From Gammaproteobacteria bacterium (GTDB lineage Bacteria; Pseudomonadota; Gammaproteobacteria; Pseudomonadales; UBA5518), in assembly GCA_016705365.1 (NCBI GenBank), contig JADIYI010000002.1, forward strand, positions 124,001-188,000: a stretch of DNA of 64,000 nucleotides, read 5' to 3'. Under the pieces are notes generated by a model, which did not search any database, was not told the DNA's origin, and saw only the letters and a program-made list of their open reading frames with translations. The position numbers and the translations under genes were made by a program. The stretch's first letter is position 1. Every line of letters begins with the position of its first letter. This document shows, piece after piece, positions 17,528 to 26,832 of this stretch.

Positions 17528-20500
17528 AAATCGCGCGAGCGCGTTGGCAATGCGCCCAGCACGGGGCTGTGATCGAGTATTTCGTCGGCGATCACGTGGA
17601 TCACGCTGTCGCGGCTCTCGATGATACCCCTGACCAGCAGCAGCCGGCCTTTCAGCAGTGCCTGCCGGTAGCGCTCCTGGCGATCACGCCAGACCACGAC
17701 ATTGATGTTGCCGGTTTCATCCTCCAGCGTCAGGAACAGCACGCCGCTCGCGGTGCCCGGGCGTTGACGTCCGCTGACCAGCCCGGCGACACGCACCGTG
17801 GCTCCGCTGCTCACCGCCTGCAGCTCCCGGGCGCTGCGGCAGCGGGCAAATCTCGGGCGCAGCAGCGCCATCGGGTGCCGCCCCAGCGTTAGCCCGATGC
17901 TGCGGTAGTCCTCGCGGATATCCGCGCCCTCGCGCGGCGCCGGCAATTGCACCCCGTCATCGAGTTCGTCGCTGCCGAACAATGGTCGTTGCTCCTCCAC
18001 GGCGCGGGTACGCCAGTGTGCCTGGTGGCGGTGTCCGGCAAGGCTTGCCAGCGCCCCGGCGCCGGCCAGGGTGTCGAGATCGCCGCGATCGAGCCGCGCG
18101 CGGCGCGCCAGGTCCTGCACGTCGGCGAACCGATGCAGGGCGCGTGCGCCAAGGATGCGTTCCGCGCCGGCCTGGCCGAAGCCACTGATCCGGTGCATGC
18201 CAAGACGGATTGCGGGGCCCTTTCCCTCCAGGCTCGACTCCCACCCGCTGCTCTGCACATCCACCGGCAGCACTGCCACGTCGTGACGGCGCACATCCTG
18301 CACCAGTTGCGATGCCGAGTAGAAACCCATCGGCTGGCTGTTCAGCAACGCACAGCAAAACGCCGCGGGATAGTGGCATTTCAGCCAGGCCGAGGCATAA
18401 GCGAGCAGCGCAAAGCTGGCCGAGTGCGATTCCGGGAAGCCGTAGTCGCCAAAGCCCTTCATCTGGTTGAACAGCCGCTCGGCGAACTCGCGGCTGTGGC
18501 CGCGGGCCAGCATGCCGTTGATGACCTTGTCCTCGAAGTGCAGCAGCGAACCGTTGCGTTTCCAGGCCGCCATCGCGCGCCGCAACTGGTCGGCCTCGCC
18601 GCCGGTGAAGCCGGCGGCGACCATCGCCAGCTTGATCACCTGCTCCTGGAAGATCGGCACGCCCAGCGTGCGCTCCAGCACCGACCTGACTGCCTCGTCG
18701 GGGTAGCTGACCGGCTCCAGCCCCTGGCGGCGTTTCAGGTAGGGATGCACCATATCGCCCTGGATCGGTCCCGGACGCACGATCGCCACCTCGATCACCA
18801 GGTCATAGAAGGTGCGCGGCTTGAGGCGTGGCAGCATCGCCATCTGGGCCCGTGATTCGACCTGGAACACGCCGACCGTGTCGGCCCGCGTGAGCATCGC
18901 GTAGGTGTCGGGGTCATCGGCGGGAATGCGGCTCATGTCGATATCCGTTGCGTGCGCATGGCGGATCAGTTCGAAGGAGCGCCGTATCGCGCTCAGCATG
19001 CCCAGCGCGAGGATATCGACCTTGAGCAGGCCGAGCGCCTCGATATCGTTCTTGTCCCACTGGATCACGGTGCGCTCGGGCATCGCGGCATTCTCGATCG
19101 GAACCATTGCCGACAGTGCTCCACGCGCGATCACGAAACCGCCCACATGCTGCGAGAGATGCCGCGGGAAGCCGAGGATCTCGTTCACCAGGCGCATGAA
19201 ATGCGCCGCCAGATCGCTGGCGCCGGCCAGCTTTGCCTCCTCGAAACGACGCGACAGGTCGCTGTGGCGGTCCCACCACGACAGCGATCTGGCGAGCTGT
19301 TCCACGAACAGCGCATCGAAGCCGAGCGCCCTGCCCACATCGCGCACCGCACTGCGGGCGCGGTAGGTGATCAGGGTCGCGGCCAGCGCCGCGCGTTCGC
19401 GGGTGTATTTGCGGTAGATGTACTGGATCACCTCCTCGCGCCGCTCGTGCTCGAAATCCACGTCGATATCCGGTGGCTCGTTGCGCTCCTTCGAGATGAA
19501 ACGCTCGAACAGCAGCGAGCTGCGCGCCGGATCGACCTCGGTGATGAACAGGCAGTAGCACACCGCGGAATTGGCGGCCGAGCCGCGCCCCTGGCAGAGA
19601 ATGCCGGCGTTGCGCGCGAACTCCACGATGTCGTGCACGGTGAGGAAATAGCAGGCATAAGCCAGCTCGCCGATCAGCGCCAGCTCCTTCTCGAGCAGCG
19701 ACTGCACGCTCTGTGGCACGCCCTGCGGCCAGCGTTTGCGGGCCCCGGCCAGGCTCAGCTCGCGCAGCCAGGCATCGGGCGTGGTGCCGGCGGGCACGAC
19801 TTCCTCGGGATACTCGTAACGCAGTTCATCGAGCGAGAAATGACAGCGCCCGGCGATCACCACGCCCTGTTCCAGCAGCGCCTCCGGGTAGAGGCGGCGC
19901 AGGGCCTCCAGGGGGCGCAGGTGTTGTTCGGCATTGGGCGCGAGGCGGGTGCCGAGCTGTTGTACCGGCGTGTTGAGGCGGATCGCACACAGCAGATCGG
20001 CCAGCGGTTTGCGGCTGGCGACATGCATATGCACATTGCCGCAGGCCAGCATCGGAATATCGAGCTGACGGGCGATGCCGTGGAGTTGCAGGTAGCGCAA
20101 CTGTTCATCACCATGCAACAGCATTGCCACGCCGAGCCACAGGCGTTGCGCGAAAAGCCTTCGCAGTGCTTCCCCCTGGCGCAACAGCTGTTCCGTTCCG
20201 GGCGCTGTCGCCGACCATATCACCAGGCAGTGGCGCGCGTTGAATTCGAAATCACGCAGGCTGAGGGCGTACTCACCCTTGGGACTGCGCCGGCGCGCCA
20301 GCGTGATCAGCGCCGAGAGCTCCGCATAGGCGCGCCGCTGTGGTGCGAGCAGCACCAGCGTCAATCCGTCATCGAGGCGGAACTCGCTGCCAATGATGAG
20401 CTGCAGGCCATGTTCGCGTGCCGCCACGTGGGCCTTGACCACCCCCGAAAGCGAGCATTCGTCGGTGATCGCGAGTGCGCGGTAACCAAGCTCCGCGGCA

Positions 20501-20580
20501 CGTGCGACCAGTTCCTCGGGGTGCGAGGCGCCGCGCAGGAAGGTGAAATTGCTGAGGCAGTGGAGTTCGGCGTAGGGCAT
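17521..20580 (-). CDS. dnaE2: Error-prone DNA polymerase DnaE2 (ImuC)
   Basis: 1019 residues, typical DnaE2 length. The PHP domain is at the N-terminus (YAELHCLSNFTFLRGASHPEE). The polymerase active site is seen as CQGRGSAANSAVCYCL (about 329-343) and PDIDVDFEHERREEV with catalytic Asp371 and Asp373. A C-terminal OB domain and the family tail (HVIADEILDHSPVLG) close the protein. It performs translesion synthesis after DNA damage, normally with the Y-family-like ImuB and with ImuA, whose genes are usually just upstream. Here the upstream genes are unrelated, so dnaE2 stands alone with its own SOS box 20 bp before the start codon. Confidence 0.95.
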   Translation of the reverse strand: MPYAELHCLSNFTFLRGASHPEELVARAAELGYRALAITDECSLSGVVKAHVAAREHGLQLIIGSEFRLDDGLTLVLLAPQRRAYAELSALITLARRRSPKGEYALSLRDFEFNARHCLVIWSATAPGTEQLLRQGEALRRLFAQRLWLGVAMLLHGDEQLRYLQLHGIARQLDIPMLACGNVHMHVASRKPLADLLCAIRLNTPVQQLGTRLAPNAEQHLRPLEALRRLYPEALLEQGVVIAGRCHFSLDELRYEYPEEVVPAGTTPDAWLRELSLAGARKRWPQGVPQSVQSLLEKELALIGELAYACYFLTVHDIVEFARNAGILCQGRGSAANSAVCYCLFITEVDPARSSLLFERFISKERNEPPDIDVDFEHERREEVIQYIYRKYTRERAALAATLITYRARSAVRDVGRALGFDALFVEQLARSLSWWDRHSDLSRRFEEAKLAGASDLAAHFMRLVNEILGFPRHLSQHVGGFVIARGALSAMVPIENAAMPERTVIQWDKNDIEALGLLKVDILALGMLSAIRRSFELIRHAHATDIDMSRIPADDPDTYAMLTRADTVGVFQVESRAQMAMLPRLKPRTFYDLVIEVAIVRPGPIQGDMVHPYLKRRQGLEPVSYPDEAVRSVLERTLGVPIFQEQVIKLAMVAAGFTGGEADQLRRAMAAWKRNGSLLHFEDKVINGMLARGHSREFAERLFNQMKGFGDYGFPESHSASFALLAYASAWLKCHYPAAFCCALLNSQPMGFYSASQLVQDVRRHDVAVLPVDVQSSGWESSLEGKGPAIRLGMHRISGFGQAGAERILGARALHRFADVQDLARRARLDRGDLDTLAGAGALASLAGHRHQAHWRTRAVEEQRPLFGSDELDDGVQLPAPREGADIREDYRSIGLTLGRHPMALLRPRFARCRSARELQAVSSGATVRVAGLVSGRQRPGTASGVLFLTLEDETGNINVVVWRDRQERYRQALLKGRLLLVRGIIESRDSVIHVIADEILDHSPVLGALPTRSRDFH

Positions 20581-20600
20581 CGCCTGCGGACTTCGTCATG

Positions 20601-20616
20601 CTGTATGAATGTACAG
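20601..20616 (-). promoter_or_regulatory. LexA (SOS) box of dnaE2
   Basis: CTGTATGAATGTACAG fits the gammaproteobacterial LexA consensus CTG-N10-CAG with AT-rich centre, and the flanking bases extend the match (TG before, TA after). It is 20 bp upstream of the dnaE2 ATG. On the minus strand a -10-like TATACT (20615-20620) overlaps its edge, with TCGGCA as a weak -35 about 17 bp further up. LexA binding would therefore block transcription directly. Confidence 0.85.
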
Positions 20617-20798
20617 TATAATAAAAAATGGATGCTGTGCCGAGCATTGCGCAAGTGTTTCGCCATGGTTATTCGATCGATGATCGGGCGCACGCGCGCG
20701 AATCCCCCCAATGCTGCCTTGTGACAAGGCGGCCCAACCGCTAGATTGCCCATGCCTGACAAGGCAAGCAGCCATGTCTCAACCAGGATGAAACAGCG

Positions 20799-21437
20799 AT
20801 GAATAGCGAGCAACAAACCGCAGACGCCGGACCCGATGCTGCCGCATCCTCCACGATCAGCGTTGCAGCGACCGAATTCGACCGGCAACTGAAGCTGGGC
20901 TTCGCTCACCTGCTGCTGGCGGTTGCGCTGCTGTCGCTATGGGCGGCGGCCGATGTGTCGCAGGCGGTCACCGGACTGGCCCTGTCCAGCCTGCTGTCCA
21001 CAGGCATGGCCATCGTCGCCGCGGTGGTGTTCACGACCCTGGTGCACGAGTGGTGCCATTTCCTCGGCGCGAAATTTTCCGGAGCCGCCTACACCGTGCC
21101 GGCCACCCTCGGCCTGTTCGTGTTCAATTTCGACTTCGCCAGGAACAGTCTCGCGCAGTTCTACAGCATGAGCCACGCGGGGCAGGCGGGAAGCTGGCTC
21201 GCGGTACTGCTGCTGTACCTCGCCGTGCCGATGGATACCGCCGGACGCGTGATGCTGGTGTGTGCCGCGATCGGCAGTGCGGTGTTCGCCGGACTGATCG
21301 AATGGCCCGTATTGCGGCGCACACGCCGCAGCGGAAATCCACTCCTGGAGCTTGCCCGGATCGATCGGGCGGGGCTCTATCGCAGCGCGCGAATCGCCTC
21401 CGCGCTGACGCTGCTGCTATGGCTTCTGGCAATCTGA
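20799..21437 (+). CDS. Multi-pass membrane protein with an intramembrane HEWCH motif
   Basis: 212 residues, with AGGA about 9 nt before the start. After a hydrophilic N-terminus of about 30 residues there are five hydrophobic segments (roughly 34-52, 57-80, 94-116, 128-147, 152-172), then a cytoplasmic-looking stretch and a final hydrophobic helix. Residues 83-87 are HEWCH, an HExxH zinc-protease-type motif, in TTLVHEWCHFLGAKFSGA. This resembles the first motif of site-2 (M50) intramembrane proteases, but the second M50 motif with the third zinc ligand is not evident. No function is assigned. It is followed 79 bp later by the DUF808 gene on the same strand. Confidence 0.6.
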   Translation: MNSEQQTADAGPDAAASSTISVAATEFDRQLKLGFAHLLLAVALLSLWAAADVSQAVTGLALSSLLSTGMAIVAAVVFTTLVHEWCHFLGAKFSGAAYTVPATLGLFVFNFDFARNSLAQFYSMSHAGQAGSWLAVLLLYLAVPMDTAGRVMLVCAAIGSAVFAGLIEWPVLRRTRRSGNPLLELARIDRAGLYRSARIASALTLLLWLLAI

Positions 21438-21516
21438 ACGCAGAGCCGGAACTGCACGCGGCGACGCGCAATGACACCGCGGATGCCTCGAGGCAGCGCG
21501 CCCTGACAAGGAACCG

Positions 21517-22479
21517 ATGATGGCCGGAGCGAGCCTGCTGACATTGCTCGACGACATCGCCACCGTGCTCGATGATGTGGCATTGATGACCAAGGTCGCA
21601 GCCAGGAAAACCGCCGGCGTGCTCGGTGACGACCTGGCATTGAATGCGCAGCAGGTCGCCGGGGTACGTGCCGAGCGCGAACTGCCGGTGGTGTGGGCGG
21701 TTGCGCGCGGTTCGTTTCGCAACAAGCTGATCCTGGTGCCCGTCGCACTGCTGCTGAGCGTGTTTGCGCCGTTCGCGGTGACGCCGCTGTTGATGCTGGG
21801 CGGCGCCTACCTGTGTTACGAGGGTTTCGAGAAACTGGCGCATCGTTTTCTGCACGCGGCGAGCGAGGACGAGACGCAGCACCGTGAAGCCATCCGGGCG
21901 CTGGGCGATTCCGCGACCGACATGGTCGCCTTCGAGAAAGAGAAGATCCGTGGCGCGATCCGTACCGATTTCATCCTGTCGGCGGAAATCATCGTGATTG
22001 CGCTGGGAACGGTGCAAAGCGCGCCGCTGGCTACCCGTATCGCCGTGGTGAGCGGGATCGCGCTGCTGATGACGGTTGGCGTCTACGGCCTCGTTGCAGG
22101 CATCGTCAGGATGGATGACGCCGGCCAGCATTTGCTGCGCGATACCGCCGCGGGTATCCGGGGGAGCGTGAAGCGCGGCGCAGGATGGGTCTTGCTCGGA
22201 CTGGCGCCGAAGCTGATGCGTTTCCTCGCGATTGCGGGCACTGCGGCGATGTTCCTGGTGGGAGGCAGCATCCTGGTGCATGGTTTCCCCGTGCTGCACG
22301 ACTGGCCGCATATATTCCGGGATCTGCTCGCGACGGCGCCGCTGGCAGGCGGCGTGCTGGCCGCGTTCGCACCGATACTGCTCGACCTGCTGGTCGGGAT
22401 CGCCGCGGGTGCGCTGGTGCTGTCCGGGGTGAGTGGTGTTGTGGCGCTTGGGCGAGCGCTGAGGATCTGTCCACACTGA
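21517..22479 (+). CDS. DUF808 family inner-membrane protein (YedI-like)
   Basis: 320 residues from the first of two tandem ATGs, with AAGGA upstream. The N-terminus LLTLLDDIATVLDDVA, then VAARKTAGVLGDDLALNAQQ, is diagnostic for DUF808/YedI. Several hydrophobic helices follow, and there is a conserved loop EKEKIRGAIRTDFILSAEI. It is an integral membrane protein of unknown function, present across proteobacteria. Confidence 0.9.
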   Translation: MMAGASLLTLLDDIATVLDDVALMTKVAARKTAGVLGDDLALNAQQVAGVRAERELPVVWAVARGSFRNKLILVPVALLLSVFAPFAVTPLLMLGGAYLCYEGFEKLAHRFLHAASEDETQHREAIRALGDSATDMVAFEKEKIRGAIRTDFILSAEIIVIALGTVQSAPLATRIAVVSGIALLMTVGVYGLVAGIVRMDDAGQHLLRDTAAGIRGSVKRGAGWVLLGLAPKLMRFLAIAGTAAMFLVGGSILVHGFPVLHDWPHIFRDLLATAPLAGGVLAAFAPILLDLLVGIAAGALVLSGVSGVVALGRALRICPH

Positions 22480-22514
22480 GCAAGCGGCACAACCGGCCGC
22501 AGGGAGAATGCAAC

Positions 22515-23369
22515 TTGAACGATGGTGCAATGACGGGCAAGACGGTGATGATCACCGGCGCCACCGGTGGTATCGGGCTGGCGAGCGCGATTGCCCTGGC
22601 GCGCGCGGGGGCGGCTCTGGTGCTGATCGGTCGCAGCGAGGCACGCGGTAACGAGGCGCTGGAGAAAATTCACCGCGCGAGCGGCAATGAGCGGCTCGAT
22701 TTTCGGTGCGCGGATTTTTCCTCGCTTGCCGAGGTGCGCCGTGTGGCCGAAGTCTTTCTGTCCGCGAATCGACCGCTGCACGTGTTGCTGAACAATGCCG
22801 GCGTCATGAACACCCAGCACAAGCTGAGCGCTGATGGCTTCGAGGAGATGTTCGCGGTGAATTACCTGGCGCATTTCCTGCTCACCCGCTTGTTGCTGCC
22901 GTGTCTCGAGCGCAGTGCGCCGGCGCGCATCGTGCACGTGGCATCGAACGCGCACGCGTTTTGCAAGGGTATCAATTTCGATGACCTGTCGCACGGGAAG
23001 CGATTCTCGGCGTTTCCGGTATACGGTCATTCCAAGCTTGCGAACATGCTGTTTTCCAACGAGCTGTCGCGTCGTCTGCGCGGTACCGGGGTGAGTTCCA
23101 ACGCGATGCATCCCGGCGCTGTGGCGACCGGAATCGGCACCAACAACGGCATCGCCGGACGCTTGGCTCCGCTGCTGCTGAAACCGTTTTTCCGCAGCCC
23201 CGAGAAGGGCGCCGCAACGGCGGTCTATCTGGCCTCCTCGGCGGAAGTCGAGGGCATCAGCGGCCAATATTTCTACGATTCGGCACCGCTCATTCCCAAG
23301 CCCTGGGCGCTGGATGTTGCTGCGGCGGGCAGGTTGTGGGCTGTGAGCGAGCACCTCACCGGCTGTTGA
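22515..23369 (+). CDS. Short-chain dehydrogenase/reductase (retinol-dehydrogenase-like)
   Basis: 284 residues from TTG 22515. This start is preferred because AGGGAG lies 8 nt upstream; the ATG at 22530 has none at proper distance. The nucleotide fold shows TGATGGIG, the NNAGVM motif, an active-site Ser region (VHVASNAHAF), and the catalytic pair in VYGHSKLAN. The C-terminal part resembles the retinol dehydrogenase/WW-domain oxidoreductase group. The substrate is unknown. Confidence 0.88.
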   Translation: MNDGAMTGKTVMITGATGGIGLASAIALARAGAALVLIGRSEARGNEALEKIHRASGNERLDFRCADFSSLAEVRRVAEVFLSANRPLHVLLNNAGVMNTQHKLSADGFEEMFAVNYLAHFLLTRLLLPCLERSAPARIVHVASNAHAFCKGINFDDLSHGKRFSAFPVYGHSKLANMLFSNELSRRLRGTGVSSNAMHPGAVATGIGTNNGIAGRLAPLLLKPFFRSPEKGAATAVYLASSAEVEGISGQYFYDSAPLIPKPWALDVAAAGRLWAVSEHLTGC

Positions 23370-23456
23370 GGTGCATCGGGGAGGCCCCGGGTTTTCAGCA
23401 TGCCGCGAGCGGGTTATCCTGCGGCCTCGTCATAACAACACGGACAGGATCGAAGC

Positions 23457-24230
23457 ATGCGTTACCTGAGTGTCGAGGAAGGGCGCAAGGCGCCCGGATT
23501 GCGGTTGGTATTGACCCAGGGCGTACCGGGTCCATGGGGGGAATCGGCAAAAGCCATCTTCAAGATCAAGGGCCTCGCCTACCAGGCCGTGGCGCAGGAA
23601 GGCGGCGGTGAAAACACGCAATTACAGGAGTGGACTGGACAGGCCAGCGCTCCGGTCGCGGTCTACCAGGATGAACCGGCGCGTGGCGATTCCATCGATA
23701 TCCTGTTCCTGGCCGAGCGCCTGGCGCCGGAGCCGGCGCTGATTCCCCAGGACATGCAGCAGCGGGTGACGATGTTCGGTCTGGCGCGCGAAATCATCGG
23801 ACGCCGCGGCCTGGGCTGGTCGCGGCGCATCATGATGCTGGCGCCCCTGATGCAGCAGGCGGACCCGCCCGAATCGATACGGCGCCTGGCGCAGCGTTAC
23901 GGCTGTCGCGAGCAGCTGCTGAACACCGCACCGTTCGAGGCCGCGCGAATCCTCGATCATCTGGCGGCCACTCTGGCACGCCAGAGCCAGCGCGGCAGCC
24001 GCTATTTCGTCGGTGATGCGCTGAGTGCGGTCGATATCTACTGGGCCTGCTTTTCCGTCATGCTCAACCCGCTGCCGGCGGAACACTGCCCGATGCCGGA
24101 CTGGCTGCGCGCCAATTATGCCGACATCGGCCCGGTGGTTGCAGCGTCGCTGGTGCCCGCGCTGCTGGCTCACCGCGATTTCGTGTTTGCCGAGCACATC
24201 GGGTTGCCGCTCGATTTCCTGCCGCAGTGA
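23457..24230 (+). CDS. Glutathione S-transferase-like protein
   Basis: 257 residues, with AGGA upstream. The N-terminal region has a thioredoxin-like order with the sequence FKIKGLAYQAVAQEGGGENTQ and a Pro in QASAPVAVYQD at the place of the GST cis-Pro. The C-terminal helical part has RYFVGDALSAVDIYWACF, the usual GST C-domain motif. The active-site residue of a known GST class cannot be identified, so catalytic activity is unproven. It is one of three GST-related genes in this window. Confidence 0.75.
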   Translation: MRYLSVEEGRKAPGLRLVLTQGVPGPWGESAKAIFKIKGLAYQAVAQEGGGENTQLQEWTGQASAPVAVYQDEPARGDSIDILFLAERLAPEPALIPQDMQQRVTMFGLAREIIGRRGLGWSRRIMMLAPLMQQADPPESIRRLAQRYGCREQLLNTAPFEAARILDHLAATLARQSQRGSRYFVGDALSAVDIYWACFSVMLNPLPAEHCPMPDWLRANYADIGPVVAASLVPALLAHRDFVFAEHIGLPLDFLPQ

Positions 24231-24256
24231 GGCGCGGTTTTACTCCGTGATCGGGC

Positions 24257-24664
24257 TCAGGCTTGCGCGAACTGCCACAGCCAGCAGACCAGCAGGCCCA
24301 CCTGCACCGCGAACAGCGAGAAGCGCACCATCACCGCGGCCAGGCTGACCGACGCCATGTGCACCAGGCTCTGGCCGATCCGCGCATAGAGCAGCCAGCA
24401 GGCGGTGGGGTCGGTGATCGCGCTCTGGCCGGCGACCATGGCGAACAGCAATACCCCGATGTACAGCGGGATGTTCTCGTAGCAGTTGGCATGGACCCGC
24501 ACCAGCCGTTGCCCGAAACCGGGGACGTCGCTGCCATCGGGGGCGAAACTGTTGGCAGGCTTTTTCGCGCTGGCGCTGGTGTAGACGCGAAACATCGCCA
24601 GCATCAGCAGGACCGCGACAAACCAGCCTGCCAGGCCGATAATCGCGCATGAGGTACTTGTCAT
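24257..24664 (-). CDS. MAPEG family membrane protein
   Basis: 135 residues with AGGAGAA before the start. Four hydrophobic helices are visible (about 7-25, 64-82, 88-105, 112-131). The motif QRLVRVHANCYENIPLYIG is the MAPEG signature (R..RA..N..EN), in which Arg, Asn and Glu bind glutathione. Family members are trimeric membrane enzymes with glutathione transferase or peroxidase activity, or no known activity in bacteria. It converges on the GST-like gene at 23457. Confidence 0.88.
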   Translation of the reverse strand: MTSTSCAIIGLAGWFVAVLLMLAMFRVYTSASAKKPANSFAPDGSDVPGFGQRLVRVHANCYENIPLYIGVLLFAMVAGQSAITDPTACWLLYARIGQSLVHMASVSLAAVMVRFSLFAVQVGLLVCWLWQFAQA

Positions 24665-24809
24665 TGTTTATTCTCCTGTCGGTCGGATGGCGCAAGCGGC
24701 TCCAGCTTAGCACCTTGCCGGCTGCCTGCAGTAGCGCACGGCGGGGTGTGCGATGAGACGCCGTACACCGTTTGCCGCCAGGCGCGCCTTGAACGCGGGG
24801 GAGGCGGCG

Positions 24810-25274
24810 GTGATCCGCTGGGAATGGTTAGCCTTCGCACAACTAGATTGTCGGCGACTCCATGCGGTGCTGGCGGCGCGCGCCGCGGTATTCGTGGTCG
24901 AGCAGAACTGTGTCTACCAGGATATCGACGGGCTTGATGAGCAAGCCTGGCACCTGATGGGCTGGCATCGCGACGCTACGCTCGCGGCCTATTTGCGGGT
25001 GTTGCCGCCGGGCGCCAAGTTTCCCGAGCATTGCATTGGCCGGGTGCTGGTCAGCGCGGCGTTTCGCGGGCATTCGCTGGGGCGCGAACTGATGCTGCGC
25101 GGCCTCGCCCACATCGAGGAAAGCTTCGGGCCGATGCCACTGCGCCTTTGCGCGCAAAGTTACCTGGAGGCCTTTTACGCATCGCTCGGCTTTGTGTCGT
25201 GTTCGGACCGGTATCTCGAGGACGGTATCGAGCACGTGGACATGCTGCGCGCTCCCGGTCTTCGATCGCGATGA
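24810..25274 (+). CDS. elaA: GNAT N-acetyltransferase of the ElaA type
   Basis: 154 residues from GTG 24810, chosen because GGGGAGG stands 6 nt upstream and because ElaA proteins begin with a short strand like VIRWEWLAFAQL. The VFVVEQNCVYQDIDGLD motif is the ElaA signature, followed by the acetyl-CoA loop VLVSAAFRGHSLGRELM. The acceptor is unknown. It is divergent from the MAPEG gene and converges on the carboxyltransferase. Confidence 0.88.
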   Translation: MIRWEWLAFAQLDCRRLHAVLAARAAVFVVEQNCVYQDIDGLDEQAWHLMGWHRDATLAAYLRVLPPGAKFPEHCIGRVLVSAAFRGHSLGRELMLRGLAHIEESFGPMPLRLCAQSYLEAFYASLGFVSCSDRYLEDGIEHVDMLRAPGLRSR

Positions 25275-25299
25275 TCGCGGATGCGAAGCGGCGACGCGC

Positions 25300-26832
25300 T
25301 CAGGGCCAGACCCCGCCGCGCAGGACTGGTTCGGCGGGTTCGCAGCGGCGCCCCCGGGCGAGCTGCAGTCCGCGCAGCAGGGCGTTGCGCAGCTCGCGCG
25401 GATCGATGATCTCGTCGTAGGCCAGCGTGTCGCCTGCGCTCCAGGCGCCGGCCGCCTGCGCCTCGGCCATGCGCGATTCCGCCGTGCTGTCCAGACCGGC
25501 GGCACGGGCACCACCGGCGGCAGGAAGTCCGCCAAGCGAAATGCCCGGGAATGCGAGCGTCAGGGTCTGTCCGTCGAAGGGATTCATCGCCATGATCGAG
25601 CTGCCGAAGCCGTAGGCCTTGCGCAGCGTGACATGCAGTTTCGGAACCCGCAGTCGGGCCTGCGCCATGTACATGCGCGCTGCCGCGCGCAGCGTGCCGG
25701 CACGCTCGGCCTTGGTACCGGACAGTACGCCGGGGTTATCGGCCAGGAAGACCACCGGCAGATGGAATGCATCTGCGATCTGCAGGAAACGCGCGGCCTT
25801 GTCGGCGGCGTCACGGTCCACGGAGCCGGCCAGCAGCATGGGCTGATTGGCAACCACCGCGACCGACTCGCCGCCGAGGCGTCCGAGCACGGTCAGCAAT
25901 GAGCGGCCAAACAACGGTTGTATCTCGAGGCTCTCGTCCCGGTCGAACAACAGCTCGAGGACCTTGCGCATATCGTAGGGTTTCTGGGCATCGCGCGGCA
26001 CGATATCGAGTAGGGAATCGAGTGCACGCGGACCCGCGTCCGCATTCGGTCGCGCCGGTGCATATTCCCAGGCATTCGCGGGTAGCAACGAGAGGTATTT
26101 CCGCACCAGTGCGAAGGCTTCCCGTTCATCGGCCACCACGTTGTGCGCGACACCGCTGGTTGCGGCATGCATGCGCGCTCCGCCAAGTTCTTCCTTCGTG
26201 ACATTTTCGCCGGTGGCGGCCGCGACCAGGGCCGGACCGGCGGCGAACAGGGTGGCTTTTTCGAGCATGATCACCAGATCACTGAGCAATGCAGTCACCG
26301 CGCCGTGCCCGGCCGATGATCCGCTCACCACGGCGATGCTCGGCACCAGCCCGGACAGCAGCGCCAGTTCCTGCATATCGTTCGGTGCGTAGGGATAGCG
26401 CGACAAGGCGTTGCTGGCGCGTTCGCCGGCGCCATCGAGCAGCATCACCAGCGGCGCGCGTTCCTGGCGCGCGAGGCGCGCGAAACGCAGGCGTTTGGCC
26501 GCGGTGGCAAAGCCGATCGAGCCGCCCTGGACCGTGAAATCCTCGGCACCAACCACTACCGTGCGCCCATCGATACGGGCGATCCCGCCAACCAGCGCAT
26601 CGGCCGGTGCCGCCGCCTGCGCGCCATGCCCGAGCCCGCCGGCCAGCGTGCCCAGTTCCATGAAGCTGTCCGCATCGCACAGCGCGGCAATCTGCTCGCG
26701 TGCGTTCAGGCGCGCACTGTCACGCAACCTGGCGAGCCGTGTCTCGCCCCCCATCGCACGCCCGCGCCCGATGCGAGCGTCGAATTCGGTCAGCAATTCC
26801 GCCCAGTCATCCGGGACGCCCGGGCGGTCCAT
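25300..26832 (-). CDS. Acyl-CoA carboxylase carboxyltransferase subunit (orphan, without biotin carboxylase partner)
   Basis: 510 residues, the size of PccB/MccB-type subunits. The N- and C-lobes of the crotonase-like fold are recognisable: VVVGAEDFTVQGGSIG, VSGSSAGHGAVTALLSD, ENVTKEELGGARMH, and in the C-half VVFLADNPGVLSGTKAE and AYGFGSSIMAMN. The residue patterns that bind biotin are in the usual places. Its ATG follows the stop of the CoA ligase directly (TGAATG), so both form one operon. The substrate would be an acyl-CoA made by that ligase. The biotin-carrying subunit must come from elsewhere, for example from the operon at 55091. Confidence 0.85.
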   Translation of the reverse strand: MDRPGVPDDWAELLTEFDARIGRGRAMGGETRLARLRDSARLNAREQIAALCDADSFMELGTLAGGLGHGAQAAAPADALVGGIARIDGRTVVVGAEDFTVQGGSIGFATAAKRLRFARLARQERAPLVMLLDGAGERASNALSRYPYAPNDMQELALLSGLVPSIAVVSGSSAGHGAVTALLSDLVIMLEKATLFAAGPALVAAATGENVTKEELGGARMHAATSGVAHNVVADEREAFALVRKYLSLLPANAWEYAPARPNADAGPRALDSLLDIVPRDAQKPYDMRKVLELLFDRDESLEIQPLFGRSLLTVLGRLGGESVAVVANQPMLLAGSVDRDAADKAARFLQIADAFHLPVVFLADNPGVLSGTKAERAGTLRAAARMYMAQARLRVPKLHVTLRKAYGFGSSIMAMNPFDGQTLTLAFPGISLGGLPAAGGARAAGLDSTAESRMAEAQAAGAWSAGDTLAYDEIIDPRELRNALLRGLQLARGRRCEPAEPVLRGGVWP

